From Dehalococcoidia bacterium UBA2991 (GTDB lineage Bacteria > Chloroflexota > Dehalococcoidia > Tepidiformales > Tepidiformaceae), in assembly GCA_002346645.1 (NCBI GenBank), contig DEAD01000012.1, forward strand, positions 1-64,000: a DNA stretch of 64,000 nt, given 5' to 3'. Each line of letters begins with the position of its first letter. The stretch's first letter is position 1. Shown piece by piece: positions 42,466 through 50,505 of this stretch. The position numbers were made by a program, and so were the translations under genes. Under the pieces are notes generated by a model. It was given only the letters and a program-made list of their open reading frames with translations. It searched no databases and was not told where the DNA came from.

Positions 42466-44049
42466 TCAGTGGGCCGTGCGTCGATGGCCACCCTTTGGGG
42501 GAGCACCCCAACCTCCTCCACCAGGGGTTTGCACCTCGATACGGTCCCCAGGTCGTATTTGAATCTGTTGCTGTCCCGAAACTGGTTTGCGTAGCCCCTC
42601 TGCACTGACAAGAGTGTTTGAGGCCTTCTTACCAGAATGCCCACCATTAGCACCTGGAGGGCCAATTAGACGGCGGTCACCGACAAGGGAAACATTGGCT
42701 TCTGTAAGGAACTCGATCTCCCTGATGACACCTTCTCCCCCCTGGTGCAGGCCCTTGCCTCCGCTGTTTTCTCGTAATTCGAATCGCCTCACCCGGACTG
42801 GGAACGTGATCTCCATGGATTCGGTAGGGGTGTTGGCGGTGTTTGTCATATGGGTCTGGATTCCGCTTTCCCCCCTACCCTTTGGTCCAGCACCAGCTCC
42901 TCCGGGAACCGTTTCGTAATAGGCAAACGACTCGCCGTTGGGGTGTAAGCCACCGAAGGTAAAGTTGCTCATTGTGCCGGCACTCGATGCAGGAATGCGA
43001 TCACCCAAGGCCTGACTGAAGGCTGCAAGGATCACATCGGTCACACGTTGTGAAGTTTCGACGTTACCAGCCGAAACAGCTCGCTGAGGCATTGCGTTAA
43101 CGATTGAAGATTCTGGCAAAAGCAAGCGAATAGGCCGAAAGATCCCAGCATTCGATGGGGCATTGGTAGGTAGTAGGCAGCGAACGGAGTAGGCCACCGC
43201 CGAGCGAGTAACTGCTGAGACAGCATTTATAGAGGAACTTTGCTCCCCAGCAGATCCAGTGAAGTCCACGGTGAGAAGATCGCCGGTGACTGTTAATTTC
43301 GTGCGAATCGGTAGGAGAGTGCCATCTATGCTCTCCATCACGTCGTCAGCGTGGTAGTCGCCATCAGGAATACTCTCTATGGCGGCTCTGGTTAGGCGTT
43401 CAGTGTAGTCAGTTAACGCTTCCATCCATCGTGCTAGTTCCCTAACTCCGTGGCGGTAAGCGAGCGCCTTTAGGCGGGTCGCACCTGTTTTCAAGGCCCC
43501 GAACTGGGCATCGAAGTCGCCCCTACGTTCGGTGGGGGTGCGCACGTTACGTAGGATGAGCGCGAGGAGAGGCTCGTTTAGTTGGCCAGCCTCTCGAATT
43601 TTTAGTGGGGGAATAATCAGGCCCTCTTGGTAAAGCTCAGTAGCTATAGGCATAGAGCCTGCTGACATTCCGCCGATATCAGAATGGTGTGCTCGGTTAG
43701 CAACAAACGCAATCAGTTGGTCATCGGTAAAAACAGGTTCCACAATGGTTATATCTGGAAGGTGAGTACCTCCTAGGTAGGGGTCGTTGACGATGGCTAG
43801 GTCCCCTTCCTTCCAGGGAGCGAGGGTGGAGACGGCTGAGATTGATTCAGGCATTGCGCCAAGATGGACAGGGATATGGGCAGCTTGGGCGACCAGCTCG
43901 CCTGCTGCGTTGAATACTGCGCAGGAGAAATCCTTGCGTTCCCGAATGTTGGGGGAATGGCCAGTTCGCCAGAGTGTCACCCCCATTTCTTCTGCCGTAG
44001 ATGCGAGCAATGTGTTCCAGACAGCTAGGCTGGCGGGGGATTCGATCAT
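42466..44049 (-). CDS. hyuB: Hydantoinase/oxoprolinase B subunit (HyuB)
   Basis: The 527-residue protein is the B subunit of N-methylhydantoinase / acetone carboxylase / 5-oxoprolinase-type enzymes. Typical segments are NDPYLGGTHLPDI and a Gly-rich C-terminus (GQQQIQIRPGDRIEVQTPGGGGWG). Its start overlaps the hyuA stop (ATGA), the standard hyuAB arrangement. ATP-dependent cleavage of cyclic amides is the usual reaction; the true substrate cannot be read. Together with the CoA-transferases and SDRs it fits scavenging of diverse organic compounds. Confidence 0.92.
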   Translation of the reverse strand: MIESPASLAVWNTLLASTAEEMGVTLWRTGHSPNIRERKDFSCAVFNAAGELVAQAAHIPVHLGAMPESISAVSTLAPWKEGDLAIVNDPYLGGTHLPDITIVEPVFTDDQLIAFVANRAHHSDIGGMSAGSMPIATELYQEGLIIPPLKIREAGQLNEPLLALILRNVRTPTERRGDFDAQFGALKTGATRLKALAYRHGVRELARWMEALTDYTERLTRAAIESIPDGDYHADDVMESIDGTLLPIRTKLTVTGDLLTVDFTGSAGEQSSSINAVSAVTRSAVAYSVRCLLPTNAPSNAGIFRPIRLLLPESSIVNAMPQRAVSAGNVETSQRVTDVILAAFSQALGDRIPASSAGTMSNFTFGGLHPNGESFAYYETVPGGAGAGPKGRGESGIQTHMTNTANTPTESMEITFPVRVRRFELRENSGGKGLHQGGEGVIREIEFLTEANVSLVGDRRLIGPPGANGGHSGKKASNTLVSAEGLRKPVSGQQQIQIRPGDRIEVQTPGGGGWGAPPKGGHRRTAH

Positions 44050-45989
44050 GATGGGGTTACCAGGAGGTTCATGGATTTGTCGACGGTAGCGCTCCAGCCA
44101 GGAGGAATGAAAGTGGTCGCGTCGGGCTGCGTGATAACAGCAGGGCCATCGAGTGTTGTGCTTGGTGCTAGAGCCTCTCTATTGGCATGTAATGCAGCAA
44201 CTCCTCCTGAAAGTTGGATGGGGGTTGGCTTGTCGTCGGTCTGAGGTACAGCGTTGTTTTTCCAATAGGGAAGGCCGGAGAAGTTCCCCTCGGCCCGGCA
44301 CCTAAGGGTAACCAGCTCGACAGACTGGTCTTGGCTAACAAAGCCATATTCGCGGCTGTAGGTGGAACGGAAGGAGTCAGTGATGCTGGTCGGGGTAGGC
44401 TTATCAAAGGACACTCGAAGTTCATGTGCCTGCCCGCGGTAGCGCACGTCCGCTGCCCATGTGAGTTTTTCGAGATTCCCCCCGGCCCCCTCTAGGCCTG
44501 CGATCGACTGTTTCTCAAGTGCTTGTGCGGTCAAGAGGATTTGGTCCGATGCGTCATTGTTGAGAGGAAGGAGAAGTCCCTGGCTCACCTCGATGACTTC
44601 GGGTGCAGTCGCGATGCCTATTGCAGATAGGACACCAGCGTATCGAGGCACGAGGACCTTTGAGATGCCGATTTCTGAGGCTAGCTCGCAAGCGTGGAGT
44701 GGCCCTGCCCCACCGAAAGCCACGAGGGTAAAGTTTGCAGGATCGTAGCCTCGTTCGAGGCTAACGCGACGGAGGGCGCTTGCCATGGTGGCATTTGCGA
44801 CTTCTATAACGGCACTAGCGGTAGTTGCCGGCTCTCCGAGTTGAGCCAACGCTTCCTTCGCCCGATCGAGGTTAGGTATTACGCTTTCCCCCAGGGCTGC
44901 CTCTGGACGAAGACGTCCTAGTAAAAGATTCGCGTCGGAGACAGTTGGGAGAACACCTTTGCCATAGCAGGCAGGGCCTGGGTTGGCACCTGCGCTTTCT
45001 GGTCCTACTACAAGCGCCCCACCGGAGTCGATTCGAGCGATCGAGCCACCACCCGCTCCTACGGTCACGATGTCTACCATTGGAGTGTGAACGGCCAGGC
45101 CATCGATCTCGGAAGAAGAGCGATATCGTGGCTCTCCTGGGCAGAGTGAAACGTCGGTGCTAGTGCCCCCCATGTCGAATGTCATGATCTCGCTGTAGCC
45201 CGCTTCGTTTGCTACAGCGAGAGCCCCTAATACCCCTCCAGCTGGGCCGCTTGTAACTAGTGAAACAGGACGCTTGCTGCTGGTTGATGAGTCTGTAAGC
45301 CCACCTGCTGAGTGCATGATGCGAAGGCTGGGGGTGTGGGCATCCAATCCACTAAGGTAGTTGCGAACTGCCGGCTGGAGAAAGGCATTGATGGCAGTTG
45401 TGCTTGCGCGTTCATACTCGCGGTGCTCTGGCAGAACTTCATGAGAGGCACTGACGGCAACGCCAGCTGCGCGCAGGGCTGTTGCTAGGTGGATCTCGTG
45501 TTCGGGTCGGATATAGGAAAACAGTAGGCAGATAGCAACCGCCTCTGCACCTAGGGCGGCAACCTTTTTCACTACACGTGTTATCTCGTCGGCTTCAAGA
45601 GGTATAACAACTTTGCCATCCGCACCTATTCGTTCGTGGACTGGGATTACATCGCTATATGCGATGACATGGGGTCGTCGCTTGGGTTCGAGGTCATAGA
45701 GGGCGGGGCGTTCTTGCCTGCGGATGGCGAGCAGGTCTCGAAAGCCTTCTGTAGTGATAAGCACAGTACGTGGCCCTCGGCGTTCGAGGAGGGCGTTTGT
45801 AGCGACTGTGCTTCCGTGGGCCATCCGGCCCGATGTCAGTTTTTCACTCCCTGTGAGGACGGCGTTTTCCGGGGCCGAGGGCGTAGAAAGCCGTTTCCAC
45901 GTCCGGATGGTTTCCCCTTCTATGGCAACGAAGTCTGTGAAGGTTCCTCCTACGTCAACACCTAGTACTTTTTCTCGCAGTTTGGCCAC
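44046..45989 (-). CDS. hyuA: Hydantoinase/oxoprolinase A subunit (HyuA)
   Basis: The 647-residue ATP-binding subunit has the actin/HSP70-like opening VLGVDVGGTFTDFVAIEGE and the GGTSTDVSLCPGEPR motif, with MHSAGGLTDSS in between. It acts with HyuB on cyclic amides or lactams. The start is GTG and lies only 2 nt after the uvrC stop, so uvrC-hyuA-hyuB are co-transcribed although their functions are unrelated. Confidence 0.93.
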   Translation of the reverse strand: MAKLREKVLGVDVGGTFTDFVAIEGETIRTWKRLSTPSAPENAVLTGSEKLTSGRMAHGSTVATNALLERRGPRTVLITTEGFRDLLAIRRQERPALYDLEPKRRPHVIAYSDVIPVHERIGADGKVVIPLEADEITRVVKKVAALGAEAVAICLLFSYIRPEHEIHLATALRAAGVAVSASHEVLPEHREYERASTTAINAFLQPAVRNYLSGLDAHTPSLRIMHSAGGLTDSSTSSKRPVSLVTSGPAGGVLGALAVANEAGYSEIMTFDMGGTSTDVSLCPGEPRYRSSSEIDGLAVHTPMVDIVTVGAGGGSIARIDSGGALVVGPESAGANPGPACYGKGVLPTVSDANLLLGRLRPEAALGESVIPNLDRAKEALAQLGEPATTASAVIEVANATMASALRRVSLERGYDPANFTLVAFGGAGPLHACELASEIGISKVLVPRYAGVLSAIGIATAPEVIEVSQGLLLPLNNDASDQILLTAQALEKQSIAGLEGAGGNLEKLTWAADVRYRGQAHELRVSFDKPTPTSITDSFRSTYSREYGFVSQDQSVELVTLRCRAEGNFSGLPYWKNNAVPQTDDKPTPIQLSGGVAALHANREALAPSTTLDGPAVITQPDATTFIPPGWSATVDKSMNLLVTPS

Positions 45990-45991
45990 TG

Positions 45992-47863
45992 TTAGACGTA
46001 CTCCTTGACTTTCTCTGCGAGGGACCTGGTGTAGCCCGGGGTACTTGCTATTTCGTCGACACTAGCTTCACGTACAGCCTTCACTGCTCCGAACTTGCGC
46101 ATGAGAGCTCGCTTTCGCTTAGGTCCTACCCCAGGGATGGAATCGAGGATGCTAGCGGTGGCTGCCTTACGTCGTACTTGACGGTGGTAGGTGATGGCAA
46201 AGCGGTGTGCCTCATCTCGCACCCGCTGAACTAGAAAGAGCGCTTCTGAACCTCGAGGCAAAACCACGGGTGCTTCCTCATCCGGCGCAAATAGTTCCTC
46301 GTGGCGCTTTGCTAAGCCGACGGTGGGAATGTCGTAAACCCCAAGTTCTCGCATGACCTCGACGGCCGCGTTTAACTGTCCCTTACCGCCGTCGATGATT
46401 ACCAGATCGGGAAGCTTCCAATCATCGGTACTTGCTGGGTTGGGAGTGCTTTCCTCGAGGGTTTTCCTCTTAATTTGTTCGGCAGCCCGCTTAAAGCGGC
46501 GGCGGAGAACTTCCTGCATAGTGGCGAAATCATTGGAACCTTGAACAGTCTTGATTCGGAATTTTCGGTACTCCCGAGGGGCAGGTTGACCGTCGACAAA
46601 TACCACCATGCTGGAAACAGGGCTGGCGCCTTGAATATTGGAATTGTCATAACACTCAATTCGTTGAGGTGGCTCAGCAAGGGCCAGCTCTTCCTGTAGC
46701 TCCTCAAGGGCGGTGGTTGTTTTTGTCTGGTCGCTAAGCCAGCGCACCTTTTCAACGTCCAGTGATTCGGCGGCATTCTCTTGAGCCATCTCCAGTAGTT
46801 GGCGTTTCTCTCCTCGTTGGGGTACTCGAATCTGAACCCGAGCACCACGCCTTTGGGTGAGTAGCTCCTCAAGGTCTGTCTGGCCGGTGGGCGCTATTGG
46901 AGCGATTACAAGTTTGGGGATGGACTGTGCGCTCTCGTAATATTGTTGTAAGAGGCTACCCAAGACGGCCTTATCAGATTCACCGGAGACTCCTTCGAGC
47001 ACGAAGTTGTCTCGGCCAGTCATTTGGGTACCTCTTATGAAGAAGATTTGAACACAGGCTCGATCGCCATCGCGTGCAAGACCATAGACGTCTATATCCT
47101 CCTTCTTGGTGGTCGAGAGCATTTGGCGTTCTACCGTGCGTTCGATGGCACGGATCTGATCTCGAAGCATAGCTGCTCGTTCATAATCCAAAGCTTCCGC
47201 GGCGGTTGCCATTTGGTTCTCTAAACGATCAAGCACAGTGGATGCGTGTCCTTCGAGGAACAGGATGATCTGCTGGATGACCTCGGCATACTCTTCAGTT
47301 GTGCAATAAGAGACGCAGGGGGCAATGCAGCGCTTGATGAAGTAGTCAAGGCAGGGACGAGGGTCGTCTCCAGTGATTTCCTTAGTGCAAGATCGATAAG
47401 GGAACAGTTTTTTGAGTAAATCCAGAGTGGAACGTACAGAGCCGGCACTGGCGTACGGTCCAAAGTAGCGGGCCCCATCTTCTTTGATTCGTCGAGTGAT
47501 ATAAACCCGAGGCCAGGGGTTTTGTATGTCGATCTTTAGATACGGGTACCGTTTGTCATCCTTCAGCCTGATGTTAAAGAGCGGCTGATGCTTTTTGATG
47601 AGAGTGGCTTCGAGAATGAGAGCTTCGCCGGAGTTAGCACAGACTATGTACTCGAAGTCTTCTATTTGGGCACGGAGAGCTCGTGTTTTGGGTTCAAGGC
47701 TGCGAGCTGACCCAAAGTAGGAGCGCACCCGGTCCTTAAGCCGAGTGGCCTTACCTACATATATGACCTCACCTTTCCCGTTTCGCATGAGATAGACCCC
47801 GGGTCGAGCTGGGAGGGCTTCGAGCTGTTTACGGATACGGCTGGAAAGGCTGCTGACGACCAC
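45992..47863 (-). CDS. uvrC: Excinuclease ABC subunit C (UvrC)
   Basis: UvrC (623 residues, full length) makes both incisions in nucleotide excision repair. The GIY-YIG domain is at the N-terminus (PGVYLMRNGKGEVIYVGKA), the UVR motif for UvrB contact is around residue 215 (RLENQMATAAEALDYERAAML), the RNase H-like endonuclease is after residue 370, and the C-terminal helix-hairpin-helix reads SIPGVGPKRKRALMRKFG. The start is GTG 47863 with a -10 box (TACACT) 6 nt upstream and no ribosome site. Confidence 0.96.
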   Translation of the reverse strand: MVVSSLSSRIRKQLEALPARPGVYLMRNGKGEVIYVGKATRLKDRVRSYFGSARSLEPKTRALRAQIEDFEYIVCANSGEALILEATLIKKHQPLFNIRLKDDKRYPYLKIDIQNPWPRVYITRRIKEDGARYFGPYASAGSVRSTLDLLKKLFPYRSCTKEITGDDPRPCLDYFIKRCIAPCVSYCTTEEYAEVIQQIILFLEGHASTVLDRLENQMATAAEALDYERAAMLRDQIRAIERTVERQMLSTTKKEDIDVYGLARDGDRACVQIFFIRGTQMTGRDNFVLEGVSGESDKAVLGSLLQQYYESAQSIPKLVIAPIAPTGQTDLEELLTQRRGARVQIRVPQRGEKRQLLEMAQENAAESLDVEKVRWLSDQTKTTTALEELQEELALAEPPQRIECYDNSNIQGASPVSSMVVFVDGQPAPREYRKFRIKTVQGSNDFATMQEVLRRRFKRAAEQIKRKTLEESTPNPASTDDWKLPDLVIIDGGKGQLNAAVEVMRELGVYDIPTVGLAKRHEELFAPDEEAPVVLPRGSEALFLVQRVRDEAHRFAITYHRQVRRKAATASILDSIPGVGPKRKRALMRKFGAVKAVREASVDEIASTPGYTRSLAEKVKEYV

Positions 47864-47869
47864 GAGGTT

Positions 47870-47875
47870 AGTGTA
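47870..47875 (-). promoter_or_regulatory. -10-like box TACACT of a leaderless uvrC promoter
   Basis: On the minus strand TACACT ends 6 nt before GTG of uvrC. No Shine-Dalgarno is present. The divergent crotonase gene has its own -10 box 60 nt away, so the 84-nt intergenic carries two leaderless promoters. Confidence 0.4.
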
Positions 47876-47934
47876 GCGCGGGGGTCTATGGGGTTGGTTG
47901 CTATTTCTACCAAGCCAATGGGTTCACCCGCCGC

Positions 47935-47940
47935 TACAAT
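47935..47940 (+). promoter_or_regulatory. -10-like box TACAAT of a leaderless promoter
   Basis: TACAAT ends 7 nt before GTG 47948 of the enoyl-CoA hydratase gene. No ribosome site is present between them. Confidence 0.45.
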
Positions 47941-47947
47941 TGTCGCC

Positions 47948-48754
47948 GTGGCTTACGAACACCTCCAGTACGATGTTGAAGATGGCATTGCGACCATTAC
48001 GTTGAACCGTCCTGAGCGACTCAATGCATTTGATGATTTGATGCTCACTGAGTGGCTTGATGCTATTCAGCGTTCGGATACGAATGAAGATGTGCGGGCC
48101 ATCATTCTGACAGGTGCGGGCCGTGGCTTTTGCAGCGGAATGGACGTTGCGCACGAAGTTGGCGGCGAGGGGGTTCTACGTTCGGAGGATACTGTTGCGA
48201 TGCGTCGCCATAGCTTGCGGAATAGTGTCCATCCAATTCCACGGGCTCTTATTCAATTAGAGAAGCCCTATATCGCAGCGGTAAATGGGGCAGCCGTCGG
48301 AGCAGGGATGGATATGGCTTCGATGGCAGACATGCGTTTTGCTAGCGACCGGGCACGTTTCGGAATGGCATATGTGCGAATGGGACTCATACCCGGTGAC
48401 GGTGGTGCTTGGAGTTTGCCTCGCATCGTGGGTACCGCGAAAGCGCTGGAGCTAATTTGGAGTGGCGAACTCTTCGATGCCGAGGAAGCGCTTCGAATTG
48501 GATACGTTACTGCGGTCTTTCCGCCAGATGAACTTTTGGACCGTACCCGAGATTTCGCCTTGAAACTTGCGAAAGGCCCTGCGACTGCAATTCAGCTGGC
48601 CAAGAAGCTAGTGTATCGCTCTGCTCAATTGACCTTCGACGAACATCTTGATTTTGCCCAGATGGCAATGACCCTTGCTCAGTCCACTGAAGATGCGAGG
48701 GAAGGGCCGCGTGCCTTTACGGAGAAGCGCGAACCTAAATTCAGGGGTTTTTAG
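47948..48754 (+). CDS. Enoyl-CoA hydratase/isomerase (crotonase family)
   Basis: The 268-residue protein has the crotonase oxyanion segments FCSGMDVAHE and GAAVGAGMDMAS, plus RPERLNAF near the start. It probably hydrates or isomerises an enoyl-CoA thioester. GTG 47948 is chosen over ATG 47888 because a -10 box lies between the two and VAYEHLQYDV fits family starts. It is followed 16 nt later by the selenocysteine peroxiredoxin and then by an acyl-CoA dehydrogenase, so these form one operon. Confidence 0.9.
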   Translation: MAYEHLQYDVEDGIATITLNRPERLNAFDDLMLTEWLDAIQRSDTNEDVRAIILTGAGRGFCSGMDVAHEVGGEGVLRSEDTVAMRRHSLRNSVHPIPRALIQLEKPYIAAVNGAAVGAGMDMASMADMRFASDRARFGMAYVRMGLIPGDGGAWSLPRIVGTAKALELIWSGELFDAEEALRIGYVTAVFPPDELLDRTRDFALKLAKGPATAIQLAKKLVYRSAQLTFDEHLDFAQMAMTLAQSTEDAREGPRAFTEKREPKFRGF

Positions 48755-48770
48755 CGATAAGGAGAATCGT

Positions 48771-49232
48771 ATGGCTGTAACTATTGGAGAGCCTGCCCCG
48801 GCATTTACTTTGATGAATAGGGATCGGGAAGAGCTAACTCTTGATTCCTTTCCTGGCCAGCACATCATTCTGGCTTTCTATCCCCTTGCCTTCACCGGGG
48901 GGTGAAGCGCGGAAATGACAAGCTTCCGCACGCAAACAGATGCGTTTGCGGAAGCTAACGCCCAGGTTCTGGGCGTCAGTGTGGATTCCTGGGCAGCAGC
49001 TGGGGAGTTCCAGGACAAACTGGGACTAGAATTCCCTCTACTTTCAGACTTTCCCAATAATCAGGCGGGGATGGACTACGGAATCCTAAATGAGGACTTT
49101 GGCTTTCATAATCGAGCTACCTTCGTGATAGATCGTGACGGTATTTTGCGGGGTATTCACACCGATCCTCGCGATTTCGAGTCGCACGCCCTATTCGCTC
49201 TTGAAACGGTGCGTGAAATTAATGAGGAATAG
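48771..49232 (+). CDS. Peroxiredoxin (AhpC/TSA) with in-frame TGA as selenocysteine
   Basis: Read straight through the TGA at 48903-48905, the frame gives 153 residues, the normal peroxiredoxin length. The active-site tetrad is P38-x3-T42-x2-U45 plus R115 (in NRATFVID), so the TGA replaces exactly the peroxidatic Cys. The ribosome site AAGGAG precedes ATG 48771. Both halves are well conserved and the same frame continues on both sides. No other Cys is present, so this would be a 1-Sec enzyme without a resolving Cys. Reducing H2O2 or organic peroxides is the expected role. It lies between enoyl-CoA hydratase and acyl-CoA dehydrogenase genes. A nonsense mutation is the alternative, but the exact position argues against it. 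Confidence 0.85.
48921..48956 (+). promoter_or_regulatory. Hairpin downstream of the TGA, candidate bacterial SECIS
   Basis: A 10-bp perfect inverted repeat (AGCTTCCGCA / TGCGGAAGCT) starts 16 nt after the TGA. Inside it an alternative 7-bp stem CGCAAAC / GTTTGCG has a 6-nt loop AGATGC starting about 33 nt after the TGA, with G in the second loop position. A smaller GCGGAA / TTCCGC stem begins 4 nt after the TGA. These fit the general layout of bacterial SECIS elements; the exact one is uncertain. Confidence 0.5.
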
Positions 49233-49240
49233 CGCTGCGA

Positions 49241-50413
49241 ATGCTTTTTCGCGACTCGCCTAAGCAGGCAGATTTCCGTTCGGAGATTAGAGAGTTCCTT
49301 GATGCGGAACTTCCTCGCGATGCGTGGAATATGCGTAGCGACCGGGAAGAGATGAATGAGGAGGAGGAAGCCTTTGCTGCGAGGTTCCGTGGGCTGTTAG
49401 CTGAACGTGGTTGGCTCACATTGGGCTGGCCAAAAGAGTTTGGTGGTGGTGGTGCGGACTTTGTTACGCAGACCATCTACATGGAGGAGATGAGTTCGCG
49501 TGGAGCACCAGGTGCATACGATCAGGGGGTTTGGTTGGCTGGTCCGGCCCTGATGAATGAAGGCACGCAGGAACAACAGGAACGTTGGCTGCCAGGACTT
49601 AGGAGCGGCACATCTCGGTGGTGCCAACTTTTCTCTGAGCCGGGTGCGGGTTCCGATCTTGCCTCTCTCCAGACAAGTGCCATTCGAGATGGCGACGACT
49701 ACATTTTGAATGGTCAGAAGATCTGGACGAGCTGGGCGGCAGGAGCAAAATGGGGGATCCTGTTGGCACGCACCGATCCGGACGCCCCAAAACATCGCGG
49801 CATAAGTTACTTAATCCTGGATATAACAACTCCAGGGGTGAGCGTTCGACCGCTTGTGAATATGTTGGGGGCGGCCCATTTCAACGAGGTGTTCTTGGAT
49901 AACGTGCGTGTGCCCGTCGATAATCTGGTTGGTGATGAAAACCGCGGCTGGTATGTGGCGGCGGCGACCCTTGATCAGGAACGCAGCTCTATAAATCGCA
50001 TTGTGATGACACGGTCGACGTTAGAAGCAGTTGTCGACTACGTTCGTGAACGGGATGGTGGTCGGTCATCTAACCCTATACGGCATGAGCTAGCTGCTCG
50101 CTGGATTGATTTTGAACTCGGCCGCTGGCTTTGTTACCGAGTGGCTCAGATGCAGAGTGAGGGCCTCAACCCCAACTATGAAGCATCAATTTCAAAGGTT
50201 TTTGGTACCGAGCTCCAGCGGAAGATGGGACAAACCGGCGTACGAGTACTTGGCATGAAAGGGCAGCTGGAGCCAGAAAGCCCGTACGTCCCATTGCACG
50301 GTCGAGTGGAGCGATGGGCCCTGGCTGGCCCCAGTTACACCGTGGCTGGTGGTACGAGCGAAGTAAATCGCAACATTATTGCCACTCGAGGACTTGGCCT
50401 TCCCCGCTCCTAA
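49241..50413 (+). CDS. Acyl-CoA dehydrogenase family protein
   Basis: The 390-residue flavoprotein belongs to the acyl-CoA dehydrogenase family and follows the peroxiredoxin gene by 8 nt. The substrate/FAD segment LFSEPGAGSDLASLQT and the DQERSSINR region are family features; the C-terminal GGTSEVNRNIIATRGLGLP is standard. It would oxidise an acyl-CoA and pass electrons to ETF. The chain-length preference is unknown. Confidence 0.92.
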   Translation: MLFRDSPKQADFRSEIREFLDAELPRDAWNMRSDREEMNEEEEAFAARFRGLLAERGWLTLGWPKEFGGGGADFVTQTIYMEEMSSRGAPGAYDQGVWLAGPALMNEGTQEQQERWLPGLRSGTSRWCQLFSEPGAGSDLASLQTSAIRDGDDYILNGQKIWTSWAAGAKWGILLARTDPDAPKHRGISYLILDITTPGVSVRPLVNMLGAAHFNEVFLDNVRVPVDNLVGDENRGWYVAAATLDQERSSINRIVMTRSTLEAVVDYVRERDGGRSSNPIRHELAARWIDFELGRWLCYRVAQMQSEGLNPNYEASISKVFGTELQRKMGQTGVRVLGMKGQLEPESPYVPLHGRVERWALAGPSYTVAGGTSEVNRNIIATRGLGLPRS

Positions 50414-50465
50414 CTTTGGAGAGGGGTTTTGCAGGCCCAGTCCGGATAGGGAAATGCTTGGTAGG

Positions 50466-50492
50466 TAACAGGCACTATCTGAGTGCCTGTTA
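50466..50492. promoter_or_regulatory. 11-bp perfect inverted repeat, candidate operator (or terminator)
   Basis: TAACAGGCACT and AGTGCCTGTTA are perfect 11-bp arms around the loop ATCTG. The right arm overlaps the first two bases of a -10 box TAGAAT (50491-50496), placed 9 nt before the ATG of the queuosine-precursor transporter. That position favours a repressor operator. No T-tract follows, so a terminator for the upstream dehydrogenase is less likely. Confidence 0.5.
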
Positions 50493-50496
50493 GAAT
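50491..50496 (+). promoter_or_regulatory. -10-like box TAGAAT of a leaderless promoter
   Basis: TAGAAT ends 9 nt before ATG 50506. No ribosome site is present. The box overlaps the right arm of the inverted repeat. Confidence 0.45.
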
Positions 50497-50505
50497 GCTT
50501 GCCCC

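Noticed and set aside
48903..48905. TGA in the peroxiredoxin gene as a simple nonsense mutation (pseudogene)
   Set aside because: The stop is exactly at the catalytic Cys position, both halves stay conserved and in frame, and the ribosome site and operon are intact. Kept as the formal alternative only.
50466..50505. preQ1 riboswitch in front of the queuosine transporter
   Set aside because: The -10 box is 9 nt from the ATG, so the transcript has almost no leader; no A-rich preQ1 aptamer tail is present.
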